A stretch of DNA of 64,000 nucleotides, taken from the NCBI GenBank assembly GCA_023458375.1, contig JAEWZT010000004.1, positions 132,370-196,369 on the forward strand, read 5' to 3'. This DNA is from Bacillota bacterium (GTDB lineage Bacteria > Bacillota > Clostridia > Christensenellales > CAG-314). The translations under genes and the position numbers were made by a program. The notes beneath the pieces were generated by a model that was not told the DNA's origin, made no database searches, and was given only the letters and a program-made list of their open reading frames with translations. The first letter of the stretch is position 1, and each line of letters begins with the position of its first letter. This document shows, one piece after another, positions 37,498-48,081 of this stretch.

Positions 37498-38292
37498 ATG
37501 AGTGACACTGCAATGGTTATACTTGGCATATCTTTTATTTTTGCGATGACTACCGCCGGCGCGGCAACGGTTTTTTTCTTTAAAAAAGATATTTCGCCAA
37601 AAATAAATACGCTGCTTTTAGGTTTTGCATCGGGCATAATGATAGCGGCCTCTGTGTGGTCTTTGCTTATACCCGCCCTTGCCGACGCGCACTACGCTTC
37701 ATGGGGCGCTTTTAGTTGGTCGCCCGCCGCTGTGGGTTTTATAATAGGGGGGCTGTTTTTAGTATTGCTTGACAAAGTTGTGCCCCACATTCATAAAGGA
37801 ACAAATATAGAAGAAGGTCCCCGTATTTCCTTGAAAAAATCCACCAAAATGTTTTTAGCGGTAACCATACACAATATTCCCGAGGGCTTGGCGGTAGGTT
37901 TTGCTTTCGGCGCTGCGGCTACGACGGGTCAGCCTGCCGCATACATTGCCGCATTAGGGCTTGCAATAGGCATAGGCATTCAAAACCTGCCCGAAGGGTC
38001 AGCGGTGGCGCTTCCTTTAAAAAACGATATGGGTAGCAGCAAAAAGGCTTTTCTTTTCGGCATGGGCAGCGGCGCCGTTGAACCTGTTTTTGCCGTAATA
38101 GGCTATTTTTTAGCGGCATATATTTCTATTTTACAGCCTTGGCTTTTGGCGTTTGCTGCCGGCGCCATGATTTTTGTAGTCGCCGAAGACTTGATACCCG
38201 ACGCAAAAATGAGCGACGAACCCCATTTCGGCACTTGGGGCGTTATGGCGGGCTTTGTTTTAATGATGGTTTTAGACGTTGCGCTGGGCTAA
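37498..38292 (+). CDS. ZIP-family divalent metal transporter (GufA-like)
   Basis: Start at ATG 37498, after the promoter; GGAG is 11 nt upstream. 264 residues with about eight membrane helices. Helix 4 has HNIPEGLAVG and helix 5 QNLPEGSAVALPL, the metal-binding HN-x-PEG and its partner of ZIP proteins. A short His-containing loop (VVPHIHKG) lies before helix 4. Imports zinc or iron-type metals; the nearby feo operon and DtxR regulator suggest a metal-homeostasis neighbourhood. Confidence 0.88.
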   Translation: MSDTAMVILGISFIFAMTTAGAATVFFFKKDISPKINTLLLGFASGIMIAASVWSLLIPALADAHYASWGAFSWSPAAVGFIIGGLFLVLLDKVVPHIHKGTNIEEGPRISLKKSTKMFLAVTIHNIPEGLAVGFAFGAAATTGQPAAYIAALGLAIGIGIQNLPEGSAVALPLKNDMGSSKKAFLFGMGSGAVEPVFAVIGYFLAAYISILQPWLLAFAAGAMIFVVAEDLIPDAKMSDEPHFGTWGVMAGFVLMMVLDVALG

Positions 38293-38297
38293 GAAAG

Positions 38298-38882
38298 CTA
38301 TTTTTTCCAATCTATATGACCATTCATATTATGTGAATCAAATACCTCAAGAATATCTCTACAAAAGTCTTCGGTATCTTTGTCGCCTATGCTTTTAGCT
38401 AACTCATAGAGACGTATAAACATCTTTTTTCCTGTTTCAGTTTGTTTATAATTTTTCTTTCTATAGTTATGTTGTGCACATAGAGTTTGTCCGTTCTCAA
38501 TGGTAGCTTTACCGCCTAAATCCTTTGGTTTTATATGATCAACATGTAACTCTACTCCATCAGCAATACCACGACCACATATTACACATTTATAGCCATC
38601 TCTTTTTAAAATTTGATGTTTTTGTTCAGTTGTAAAATCTTCAAGCTCTCTAATAACAATATTATCAGGTTCGTAACGATAAACACCTTTGGAAATTTTT
38701 ATAAGATATCCATTTTGAGCTAACTTTCTAATGCCTCTATCGGGGTCTCTAAAAACATCGCCAGTTCTTTTTTTGTATTCCTCAACAACCCAATCTACGA
38801 TTTCAGGGTGAGCAATGTCTCTATTAGGATTACTTTTAAAGTATTCCATTATTAACTCAGATTGATTAATTTGACTTTTCAT
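38298..38882 (-). CDS. HNH restriction endonuclease with N-terminal winged helix
   Basis: The ATG at 38882 with GAGG 6 nt upstream is preferred over the upstream ATG at 38894, giving 194 residues. An N-terminal part of about 80 residues looks like a winged helix (HPEIVDWVVEEYKKRTG, then GIRKLAQNGYLIKISKGVYRY). The HNH motif follows: CVICGRG, then ELHVDHIKPKDLGG, NGQTLCAQHN with Zn Cys and catalytic His/Asn. Partner of the adjacent methyltransferase; together a Type II-like R-M system, AT-rich and flanked by core genes. Confidence 0.85.
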   Translation of the reverse strand: MKSQINQSELIMEYFKSNPNRDIAHPEIVDWVVEEYKKRTGDVFRDPDRGIRKLAQNGYLIKISKGVYRYEPDNIVIRELEDFTTEQKHQILKRDGYKCVICGRGIADGVELHVDHIKPKDLGGKATIENGQTLCAQHNYRKKNYKQTETGKKMFIRLYELAKSIGDKDTEDFCRDILEVFDSHNMNGHIDWKK

Positions 38883-38890
38883 AGTATTCC

Positions 38891-39661
38891 TCATTTATTT
38901 TCTTCTAACCTATTTAAGGCCAGTTTACAGTAATCAAAATCTATATCAACTCCAACCCCAATCCTATTGTTAGCCTCAGCCTCTAGCAGCGTAGTCCCAC
39001 TACCTAAAAAAGGATCAAAGACTGTGTCACCAACAAAACTAAATAGTTTTATGCATCTCTTAGGCAACTCTCTTGGAAAAGGTGCAGGATGACCAACGCG
39101 TTTTTTACTCTCGCCATTAAATGTCCAAACTCCGTTAGTCCATTTTAAAAACTCTTCTTTTGTTATGTCGCTAATTTTAGTTCCATTAGTTTTTTTCCAT
39201 TCATCTTTGTATAATACAATAATTAGCTCAACTGGAGCAATAACATAAGGTGCAGAAGCAGATTTAAAAGAGCCCCAAGCTGTACGTCGTGAAATATTTC
39301 CTTCATTCCAAATAATTGTAGAATGATATTTCCATCCCACTTTTTTTGCGATAGTAGTTATGTCTGCCCCAACACTTTGCTTTCCTAACTTGTTTTTATC
39401 TAGCGGAACATTTAAAAGCAATCTTGCTTGACTCTTACTCCATTTGTAACAATTGGTAAGCCATTTTTCAGAAAAAATAAGATAATCATTATAACTTAAA
39501 ATATCATCATTCGTTCCATATTGAATTCCAACGTTATACGGAGGAGAAGTAACAATAAGGTCAATAAACTCTTTATTAAAAAGCTCTGTGTCAAGGACAT
39601 CTGCGTTGATAAGTAAACAGTTTTTTATGTAATATTTAGATACTTCATATTGTTGTGTCAT
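38891..39661 (-). CDS. Site-specific DNA methyltransferase (N4-cytosine/N6-adenine, beta class)
   Basis: The ATG at 39661 (MTQQYEV) has AAGG upstream; 256 residues. The catalytic motif IV, IVTSPPYNVG, is near the N-terminus and the SAM-binding motif I, VFDPFLGSGTT, near the C-terminus, the permuted beta order. The target DNA specificity cannot be read. It precedes the HNH nuclease with an overlap, so methylation protects against the cognate nuclease. Base composition differs from the flanking ZIP and feo genes, which suggests transfer. Confidence 0.9.
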   Translation of the reverse strand: MTQQYEVSKYYIKNCLLINADVLDTELFNKEFIDLIVTSPPYNVGIQYGTNDDILSYNDYLIFSEKWLTNCYKWSKSQARLLLNVPLDKNKLGKQSVGADITTIAKKVGWKYHSTIIWNEGNISRRTAWGSFKSASAPYVIAPVELIIVLYKDEWKKTNGTKISDITKEEFLKWTNGVWTFNGESKKRVGHPAPFPRELPKRCIKLFSFVGDTVFDPFLGSGTTLLEAEANNRIGVGVDIDFDYCKLALNRLEENK

Positions 39662-39849
39662 TTTTAGCCTTAGTCTTATAGTTTTTATCAGTATATCATT
39701 TTTAAGCAAAAAAAACAACATCTTGATTAAATAGAAACCAAGGAGATGACTAATTTATTATAATTTTCTGGCATATTTGCAAGGTTTCTATTTTTGAGTA
39801 TATGACATAAAAAAATCTGTGATTTCTTTTGCTTTTTGAGCGGTTTTTA

Positions 39850-39934
39850 TTGACTAAAAGTTAATGTTCTGATACTATGTTAGTGTAATATAACATTGTT
39901 AAGGAAAATAAACATTTAATGTATGTTTCCTTAA
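39850..39934 (+). promoter_or_regulatory. feo promoter with two inverted repeats
   Basis: TTGACT (39850-39855), 17 bp, TACTAT (39873-39878). A 20-bp interrupted palindrome ATGTTA-8N-TAACAT (39877-39896) covers the end of the -10 and +1, a good place for a DtxR-type repressor. Further down, TTAAGGAAA (39899-39907) and TTTCCTTAA (39926-39934) form a second inverted repeat before AGGAGG. Confidence 0.65.
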
Positions 39935-39951
39935 AGACAGGAGGAAAACTT

Positions 39952-40164
39952 ATGCCGCTAGCCATAGCCCCCACAAACGTACCTTTAAGGATTGTTAGAA
40001 TTTTAACCCCCGAAAAGGTAAAAAAACACCTTGAAAGTTTGGGCATAACTATAAACTCCGCTATAACCGTGCTTTTCCACAACAGCGGAAACAGCATTTG
40101 TATTGTCAAGGAGGGGAGGTTAGCTCTTGACAATGATATTTCGCAAAAAATATTAGTAGCATAA
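39952..40164 (+). CDS. feoA: FeoA domain protein 1
   Basis: 70 residues from the ATG at 39952, with AGGAGG upstream; the longer frame upstream lies inside the leader. A small SH3-like FeoA fold: VRILTPEKVKKHLESLGI, TINSAITVLFHNSGN, and VKEGRLALDNDISQKILV. FeoA proteins assist the FeoB ferrous iron transporter from the cytoplasmic side. First of two feoA genes. Confidence 0.8.
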   Translation: MPLAIAPTNVPLRIVRILTPEKVKKHLESLGITINSAITVLFHNSGNSICIVKEGRLALDNDISQKILVA

Positions 40165-40177
40165 ATAGGAGGAAAAA

Positions 40178-40417
40178 ATGCTTAAAAGCCTTGAAGAATT
40201 TAAAATAGGCGAAAAAGGCGTCATCAAATCGGTGGGGGGAGAGGGGAAAATACGCCGCCGCCTCTTTGATATGGGTGTTACGCCTTCCACAGAAGTTGTT
40301 TTAAGAAAAAAAGCCCCTTTGGGTGACCCTTTGGAAGTTACCATAAGGGGATACGAGCTGACTTTGAGAAAAAACGAGGCGGCTTACGTTATGTTGGAGG
40401 TAGAAGACAATGCTTAA
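40178..40417 (+). CDS. feoA: FeoA domain protein 2
   Basis: 79 residues. KSLEEFKIGEKGVIKSVGGE, then RRRLFDMGVTPSTEV, then LRKKAPLGDPLEVTIRGYEL and a final LRKNEAAYVMLE, the full FeoA consensus. AGGAGG lies before the start and it overlaps feoB by 8 bp. More typical than the first copy. Confidence 0.9.
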   Translation: MLKSLEEFKIGEKGVIKSVGGEGKIRRRLFDMGVTPSTEVVLRKKAPLGDPLEVTIRGYELTLRKNEAAYVMLEVEDNA

Positions 40418-42686
40418 ATTTGCGCTTGCCGGAAACCCTAACAGCGGAAAAACGACGCTTTTTAACAGTTTTACAGGTTCAACCGCGCATGTCGGCAACT
40501 GGCCTGGCGTAACCGTTGACAAAAAAGAGGGTACATACAAAAAACTTGCCGAAAACGTTTCTATCGTAGACCTGCCCGGCATATACAGCTTGTCGCCCTA
40601 TACCCCCGAAGAAGTCATAACGCGCAACTTCATTTTAGAGGAAAAACCCGACTGCGTAATTAACATAGTTGACGCCACAAACCTTGAACGCAACTTATAC
40701 TTAACTACGCAAATTATGGAAATTGACGTCCCTATGGTTATCGCGCTTAACTTTATGGACGAAATTCAGCGCACGGGCGTGCAGCTTGACGCAAAAAAGC
40801 TTGAAGAAATGACGGGGCTTTCCGTTGTGGAAATCTCCGCGCTCAAAGAAAAAGGGCTTGACGTTTTGATGCAAAGGGCGTATCAGGCGGGCAAAGAGGG
40901 CAGGAAGGGCAAGACGGTTTTGAAAGATTCTTCCTTAATGCACCTTATTAACGACGTGCGTATTGCCCTTGAAGGGGGCGGTTCGGTGGATAACCCTCTT
41001 TTCCACGCCATAAAGCTTGTGGAACTTGATATGCTTGAAGTGGAAATGCATAAACCTTTAATCAAAATGATTGAGGAGTTTAAAGCAAGTTTCAGCAACG
41101 ACACCTTCGGCTCCGACTTTGAAGCTATTGTCGCCGACGAAAGATATAAATATATATCTAAAAACTTCGCCAACAAACAAATTAAGTCGCACAAAAAAGA
41201 GCCGCCGATAGGCGCGCTTACCAAATCAGACAAAATAGACAAAGTGCTTACCAACAAATGGGCGGGCATACCTATCTTTTTGCTCATACTCTTTTTGGTG
41301 TTCCACTTAACTTTCAGCGAAAACTTTTTGTTCTTAAAGGGGGCAATCAACCCCCAATGGGTATCATTTGAGGGCACTTTCTTTGAGGGCGTTTTGGGCG
41401 AGGGTTCAATCAACTCTCCCGGCGTAATTTTATTTAACCTGTTAGACACCTGCACGGGCGCTTTAACCGATTTGGTAAGGGGCGCTATGGAAAGCGGCAA
41501 CGTAGCCGAATGGTCTGTGGGCTTTGTTAGCGACGGCGTTTTAGGCGGGCTTTTTGCCGTGCTTTCCTTTTTGCCGCAAATCTTACTGCTCTTCCTCTTT
41601 TTCTCTATATTGGAAGACAGCGGTTATATGGCGCGCGTCGCCTTTATTTTGGACAGAATCTTCCGTCGTTTCGGGCTTTCGGGCAGAGCTTTTATGCCTA
41701 TGATAATGGGCTTCGGCTGCTCAATTCCCGCAATGATTAACACCCGCACGCTTGCCGACGAAAGGGAGCGCACCGCCACCATAAGGGTCATACCCTTTTT
41801 CAGCTGCGGCGCGAAACTTCCCATTTTGGTAGCCGTTTCGGGCGCTATCGTAATGCAGTTCGGCATAGGCAACGCCGACATTATAACTTACTCAATGTAT
41901 ATTTTGGGTATTGCGGTGGCGATTATTTCGGTAATTTTAATGAGAAGCACCACATTGAAAGGGGAAGCGCCCCCCTTTATTATGGAACTGCCCTCTTATC
42001 ATGCCCCTCAATTTAAAAACCTGATGATTCACCTTTGGGACAAGGCTAAACACTTTGTCAAAAAAGCCTTTACAATTATTTTGGCTTCCACCATTGTCAT
42101 TTGGTTTATAAGCCATTTCAGCTGGAACTGGACTTATCTTCCCGACGAACAAATGGGTCAAAGCATTTTAGCGGGCGTAGGGCAGCTGATTCAGCCCGTA
42201 TTTACCCCACTAGGCTTCGGCAGCCAACTGGGCGCATTCGGCTGGGTGTTTGTGGTAGCGGCTTTAACGGGGCTTATCGCAAAAGAAAACGTTATCGCAA
42301 CCTTCGGCACTTTGGCGGCAAGTATTACCGCGGGGTTTTTCCCCAACGAAGCGCTTGAAGGCATTGACAGCGTAGTGCAGATGATTAAGGCGACAAATAT
42401 TACCGTTCCCGCGCTTATTGCCTTTATAGCCTTTAATATGATAACCATACCTTGCTTTGCGGCGGTAGCTACCGCAAAAGCGGAACTTCCCGGCAAAAAG
42501 TCTTTTAATAATACTTTGCTGTTTTGGATTGCGGCTTCTTATATAACGGGCACGGTTGTTTACGTCGCGGGAAGCTGGTGGTGGACGGGCTTTATATTTT
42601 TAGCGCTTGCAGCCCTAACCGCCCTTTGCATAACAACTTACAACAAAAAGAAGAGTTTTTTGGGAAAAGGCAAAAAGAACAAATAA
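40410..42686 (+). CDS. feoB: Ferrous iron transporter FeoB
   Basis: 758 residues. The N-terminal G domain has GNPNSGKTTLFN (about 7-18), the switch motif T in NWPGVTVDK, VDLPGIYSLSPYTPEE and NFMDE in the NKxD position. After a helical spacer, about ten membrane helices follow, with two Gate-type halves including GFGCSIPAMINTRTL and the Cys-containing PFFSCGAKLPI. GTP-driven Fe2+ uptake in anaerobes. Confidence 0.95.
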   Translation: MLKFALAGNPNSGKTTLFNSFTGSTAHVGNWPGVTVDKKEGTYKKLAENVSIVDLPGIYSLSPYTPEEVITRNFILEEKPDCVINIVDATNLERNLYLTTQIMEIDVPMVIALNFMDEIQRTGVQLDAKKLEEMTGLSVVEISALKEKGLDVLMQRAYQAGKEGRKGKTVLKDSSLMHLINDVRIALEGGGSVDNPLFHAIKLVELDMLEVEMHKPLIKMIEEFKASFSNDTFGSDFEAIVADERYKYISKNFANKQIKSHKKEPPIGALTKSDKIDKVLTNKWAGIPIFLLILFLVFHLTFSENFLFLKGAINPQWVSFEGTFFEGVLGEGSINSPGVILFNLLDTCTGALTDLVRGAMESGNVAEWSVGFVSDGVLGGLFAVLSFLPQILLLFLFFSILEDSGYMARVAFILDRIFRRFGLSGRAFMPMIMGFGCSIPAMINTRTLADERERTATIRVIPFFSCGAKLPILVAVSGAIVMQFGIGNADIITYSMYILGIAVAIISVILMRSTTLKGEAPPFIMELPSYHAPQFKNLMIHLWDKAKHFVKKAFTIILASTIVIWFISHFSWNWTYLPDEQMGQSILAGVGQLIQPVFTPLGFGSQLGAFGWVFVVAALTGLIAKENVIATFGTLAASITAGFFPNEALEGIDSVVQMIKATNITVPALIAFIAFNMITIPCFAAVATAKAELPGKKSFNNTLLFWIAASYITGTVVYVAGSWWWTGFIFLALAALTALCITTYNKKKSFLGKGKKNK

Positions 42687-42708
42687 CCAACATAAAAGGA
42701 GATAATCT

Positions 42709-42912
42709 ATGGGTCCTTTTGAAATCATTATAATAGTATCCGCCGCAGTCATAGTAATAGGCACGGTCATAGGCGCGATAATAAAAAAGAAGAAAGGCAA
42801 GGCGGGCTGCTGTTCAAGCTGCGCAAGCTGTCCCTACGCCTCATTAAACTGTTCTTCCTGCGCTTCCTCAAAGGAAGAAAAGAATAATGAGCAGGGGCAA
42901 AAAGAAAAGTAA
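42709..42912 (+). CDS. FeoB-associated Cys-rich membrane protein
   Basis: 67 residues: an N-terminal membrane helix (about 4-26), Lys-rich stop-transfer, then a Cys-rich stretch CCSSCASCPYASLNCSSC and a charged tail. This is the usual small cistron after feoB in Clostridia. AAGGAG precedes it and the gap to feoB is 22 bp. A role in Fe2+ handling at the membrane is assumed. Confidence 0.85.
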   Translation: MGPFEIIIIVSAAVIVIGTVIGAIIKKKKGKAGCCSSCASCPYASLNCSSCASSKEEKNNEQGQKEK

Positions 42913-43225
42913 TTGCCGCGGCTATAAGATAGGTGTAAGGATTTGATATTTAGCTTACCGTGAAAACAAGTCTAAGCGCATATTTATTTGGCTTGTATTA
43001 ACATTTGGTAATACCGTTTCTAGGGCATGGTTTAAGCAGATTTACTGTAAAATGCGAAACTTTATGCAAAAGCAAACCTTAGTTCCCTCCAACTTTACTC
43101 CCCCAAAAAGCCCCTATAAAGCTTAATTGCTTTATAGGGGCTTGACTAATGTCATATATTTAAGTGCAGAACACTATGCAAAATAAAATAATATTTTTAC
43201 TCTAACGCCGCCGCAAAACCGAGCT
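42913..43225. terminator. Intergenic region with convergent terminator
   Basis: AAGCCCCTATAAAGC (43108-43122) pairs perfectly over 15 bp with GCTTTATAGGGGCTT (43129-43143). On the minus strand it is followed by five T, so it ends the DtxR gene and probably also blocks feo transcripts. No gene in this gap. Confidence 0.75.
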
Positions 43226-43603
43226 TTATTTTTCGTCTTTTTCTAAAAATTTTTCAATAGCTTTTAGGGAAGCGTTGCTTATTACGTGTTCAATGGCACA
43301 GGCGTCGCTGTCTGCGATTTCTTCGTCCACCTTTAATATTTCGGTAAAAAACCTTTTAATTGCGCGGTGCTTTTTTGCTGTCCATTCGGCAAATTTCCTG
43401 CCTTCGTCGGTAAGGTAAATTTCGCGGTATTTTTCGGTATTTATAAGCCCCTTTGCCAAAAGAGACTGCATTGCGTTGCTGGCGCTAGCCTTGCTTACGT
43501 TTAAGCGCTGCGCCACATCGGATATGCGCGCAAAGCCTTTTTCCTGACTAAGCTCGTATACCGCCTCCAAATAATTTTCCATTATGAAAGTCAAATTTTC
43601 CAT
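43226..43603 (-). CDS. DtxR/MntR-family metal-dependent regulator
   Basis: The ATG at 43603 with AAGGAAAA upstream gives 125 residues; the longer upstream frame is non-coding in composition. The winged helix is in MENYLEAVYELSQ, ISDVAQRLNVSKASASNAM, GLINTEKYREIYLTDEG. The metal/dimer domain has HRAIKRFFTEIL and DACAIEHVIS (Cys/Glu-His ligands). No SH3-like C-terminal domain, so MntR- or SirR-type in size. Its likely target is the feo promoter, with the palindrome over +1. Confidence 0.85.
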   Translation of the reverse strand: MENLTFIMENYLEAVYELSQEKGFARISDVAQRLNVSKASASNAMQSLLAKGLINTEKYREIYLTDEGRKFAEWTAKKHRAIKRFFTEILKVDEEIADSDACAIEHVISNASLKAIEKFLEKDEK

Positions 43604-43741
43604 TTTTCCTTTTTCCATTTTTAATTTTACCATATTTTTGAATAAAAGAAAAGAAGAATTTTTTGGGCGCATTTTTTCTTTCGCGCGCGCCTTTCTTAAC
43701 AGAAAAGGAGATATTTTCATACTATTTTATTAGGGTAAAAA

Positions 43742-46030
<2,289 letters not shown>

Positions 46031-46095
46031 AAGAATAAAGACCTTAAAGCGCCATTAAAACAAAAGCGGTTCAATTGAAATAGTTTTGGCATAGG

Positions 46096-46127
46096 CGGGG
46101 CGTCCCTTTATTTGGCGCCCCGTTTTT
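46096..46127 (+). terminator. Terminator of the glycosyltransferase-collagen operon
   Basis: CGGGGCG (46096-46102) pairs with CGCCCCG (46116-46122), followed by five T. Confidence 0.8.
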
Positions 46128-46142
46128 AATTAGTTTATTATT

Positions 46143-46174
46143 AAAAACCCCGCCGCACATATGGAGCGGCGGGG
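46143..46174 (-). terminator. Terminator of dinB
   Basis: CCCCGCCGC (46148-46156) pairs with GCGGCGGGG (46166-46174); on the minus strand five T follow. It lies 150 bp after the dinB stop. Confidence 0.75.
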
Positions 46175-46323
46175 CAGTTTAAAACAAAAGCAAATAGGCT
46201 GAAAGGTTTTTATTATTTTGATTTTTTTGCTTTGTCGGCGTTTTACTTCTATCCTACATTTATACAAGAACATTTTTGGCATAAATAATATACTTTTAAA
46301 ATTAAAACCTTTGCCATTTCGTC

Positions 46324-47565
46324 TTATGGCATATTGCGCTTAAAGGGCAGTAAGTCGTCCTCCTCGCAAAACTTATCCGTTAAAATTACGTTGTCTAAGA
46401 GTATGGCGCGTTTTACTGCCGAATAGCCGTATCTCGCGCGTATTTTATCAAGCGCCCTTTCCATTTTTTCTTCCTTTTGGGGAACTTCGTCAAAAAAAGT
46501 GCATTGACGGGGTCCTTCGTTTGCGTCGGTAAGGCAAGACATAGTTACCGTCAGCGTCCTTACGGGCAAATCTTTTGAGGGATTCCAAATTTCCCTCAAA
46601 AGATTGTAGGCGCTTTGCGCTATATCGGAAGCGCAGTAAGTGGGGGAGGAAAGTTTACATTGCTTGCCTTTATGCTCTAAATCGTTGAAGCGCAAATTTA
46701 TATGCGCCACCTGCCCTTTAAGGTTGTATCTCCTCATTCGCGTAGCTACCATTTCCGCAAGCGCGTAAATAGTCTGCTTAGCCATAGTCAGATTTGTTAT
46801 GTCTTGCTTTGTTGTTGTGCCGTGTCCCACGCTTTTCACCCGCCCTTCCATTCCGTTTGCTGTAACGGGGCTGTCCTCTTCACCCGATGCGAAAGCCTTC
46901 ATTTTAGCGCCGTTTATGCCAAAGCGCATACTCAAAAGCTTGTCGTCGGCGTTTGCGAGGTCGCCTATGGTATAAATATTCAAGCGGTTTAGTTCTTGCC
47001 TTGTGCGCCTGCCCACCATAAGCAGTTCCTCAACGGGAAGAGAAAAGATTTTTTCCTTGTAATTGCCTCTGTCTAAAACAGTTGTGGCGTCGGGTTTTTT
47101 AATATCGCTGCCCAGTTTTGCAAAAATTTTATTAAAGGACACGCCTACCGATATGGTAAGCCCCGTTGTTTCCTTTACTTTTTGGCGCAGTTCGTCGGCG
47201 ATTTCCTTTCCGCTTTTGTCGGTATAGCGCGTTAAGTCAAGCCAGCATTCGTCAAGCCCGAAAGCTTCCACCCTGTCGGTGTAGCTTAAATAAATGTCCT
47301 TAACCATATTTGAATAGGTGACGTATTGGTCAAAATGCGGTGTTACCACCACAAGCTGGGGGCACTTTTGTTTTGCTTCCCAAATGGCTTCTCCCGTTTT
47401 TACGCCCATCTTTTTTGCCGCGGTGTTTTTGGCAAGCACAATGCCGTGCCGCTCGGAGGGGTTTCCGCACACGGCAACATAAGCGTCTTTAAGGGAAGGG
47501 TCCGCCATACATTCTACCGACGCGTAGAAGTTATTTAGGTCGCAATGCAAGATAGTTCTGTCCAT
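46324..47565 (-). CDS. dinB: DNA polymerase IV (Y family)
   Basis: 413 residues. Palm motifs are DLNNFYASVE (metal Asp8) and the second catalytic block FGLDECWLDLT, where the usual SIDE is changed to GLDE with Asp-Glu retained. Helix-hairpin-helix region LPVEELLMVGRRTRQELN, then a little-finger domain. No clear beta-clamp motif was identified at the C-terminus. Translesion polymerase; its promoter contains a LexA box, so it is SOS-induced. Confidence 0.92.
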   Translation of the reverse strand: MDRTILHCDLNNFYASVECMADPSLKDAYVAVCGNPSERHGIVLAKNTAAKKMGVKTGEAIWEAKQKCPQLVVVTPHFDQYVTYSNMVKDIYLSYTDRVEAFGLDECWLDLTRYTDKSGKEIADELRQKVKETTGLTISVGVSFNKIFAKLGSDIKKPDATTVLDRGNYKEKIFSLPVEELLMVGRRTRQELNRLNIYTIGDLANADDKLLSMRFGINGAKMKAFASGEEDSPVTANGMEGRVKSVGHGTTTKQDITNLTMAKQTIYALAEMVATRMRRYNLKGQVAHINLRFNDLEHKGKQCKLSSPTYCASDIAQSAYNLLREIWNPSKDLPVRTLTVTMSCLTDANEGPRQCTFFDEVPQKEEKMERALDKIRARYGYSAVKRAILLDNVILTDKFCEEDDLLPFKRNMP

Positions 47566-47572
47566 TGATTAC

Positions 47573-47601
47573 AGTATAGAACAAATGTTCTTAAATGTCA
47601 A
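47573..47601 (-). promoter_or_regulatory. SOS-regulated promoter of dinB (LexA box)
   Basis: Minus-strand TTGACA (47601-47596), 17 bp, TATACT (47578-47573). The spacer ends with GAAC-AAAT-GTTC (47579-47590), matching the Gram-positive GAAC-4N-GTTC LexA site, which would block RNA polymerase directly. Confidence 0.88.
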
Positions 47602-48081
47602 CATCTTAATTTAAAAGAAAGAACAACTTTGCGCGGCATTTTAATTTATACCAAACAATAGCTTTTGCTTCGGCGCGGTAAATAAGTAAGGAAAACCAAT
47701 AAAAGCCGTTTAGCCAAGCGGCTTTTATTTTATAAGAAATGTTTTATTGCTCATTTTATCTTTTTTTAACTATTTTAATTGAGTTAGCCCTTTCAAATAA
47801 TTAGTAATTTTTAAAATTTCGTTTTCCGCTTTAAGCAATTTAATTGAGATTTGAAGTTCAAATATAAATCTAACGCCCATTAAAGCGCGCTTTATGCTTA
47901 GGTTGGAAGAGCTGCCGTTAAAAAAAGTATATAAGTTTTAGAATCTTAAATCAACATAGGGGACTCCGAAAATCAAAAAATCCCCCTTTAAACAAAACTT
48001 TAATGGATTTAAAGTCAAAAGCTTTTTTGTGGATAATTAGGTTTTATACAAAACCCATTACTTAATGGCTTTTATTTTACA
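47602..48081. other. Intergenic region with one hairpin
   Basis: ATAAAAGCCG (47699-47708) pairs with CGGCTTTTAT (47719-47728) and is flanked by T and A runs, usable as a terminator on both strands. The rest, to the end of the ABC transporter gene, is AT-rich with no gene seen. Confidence 0.55.
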
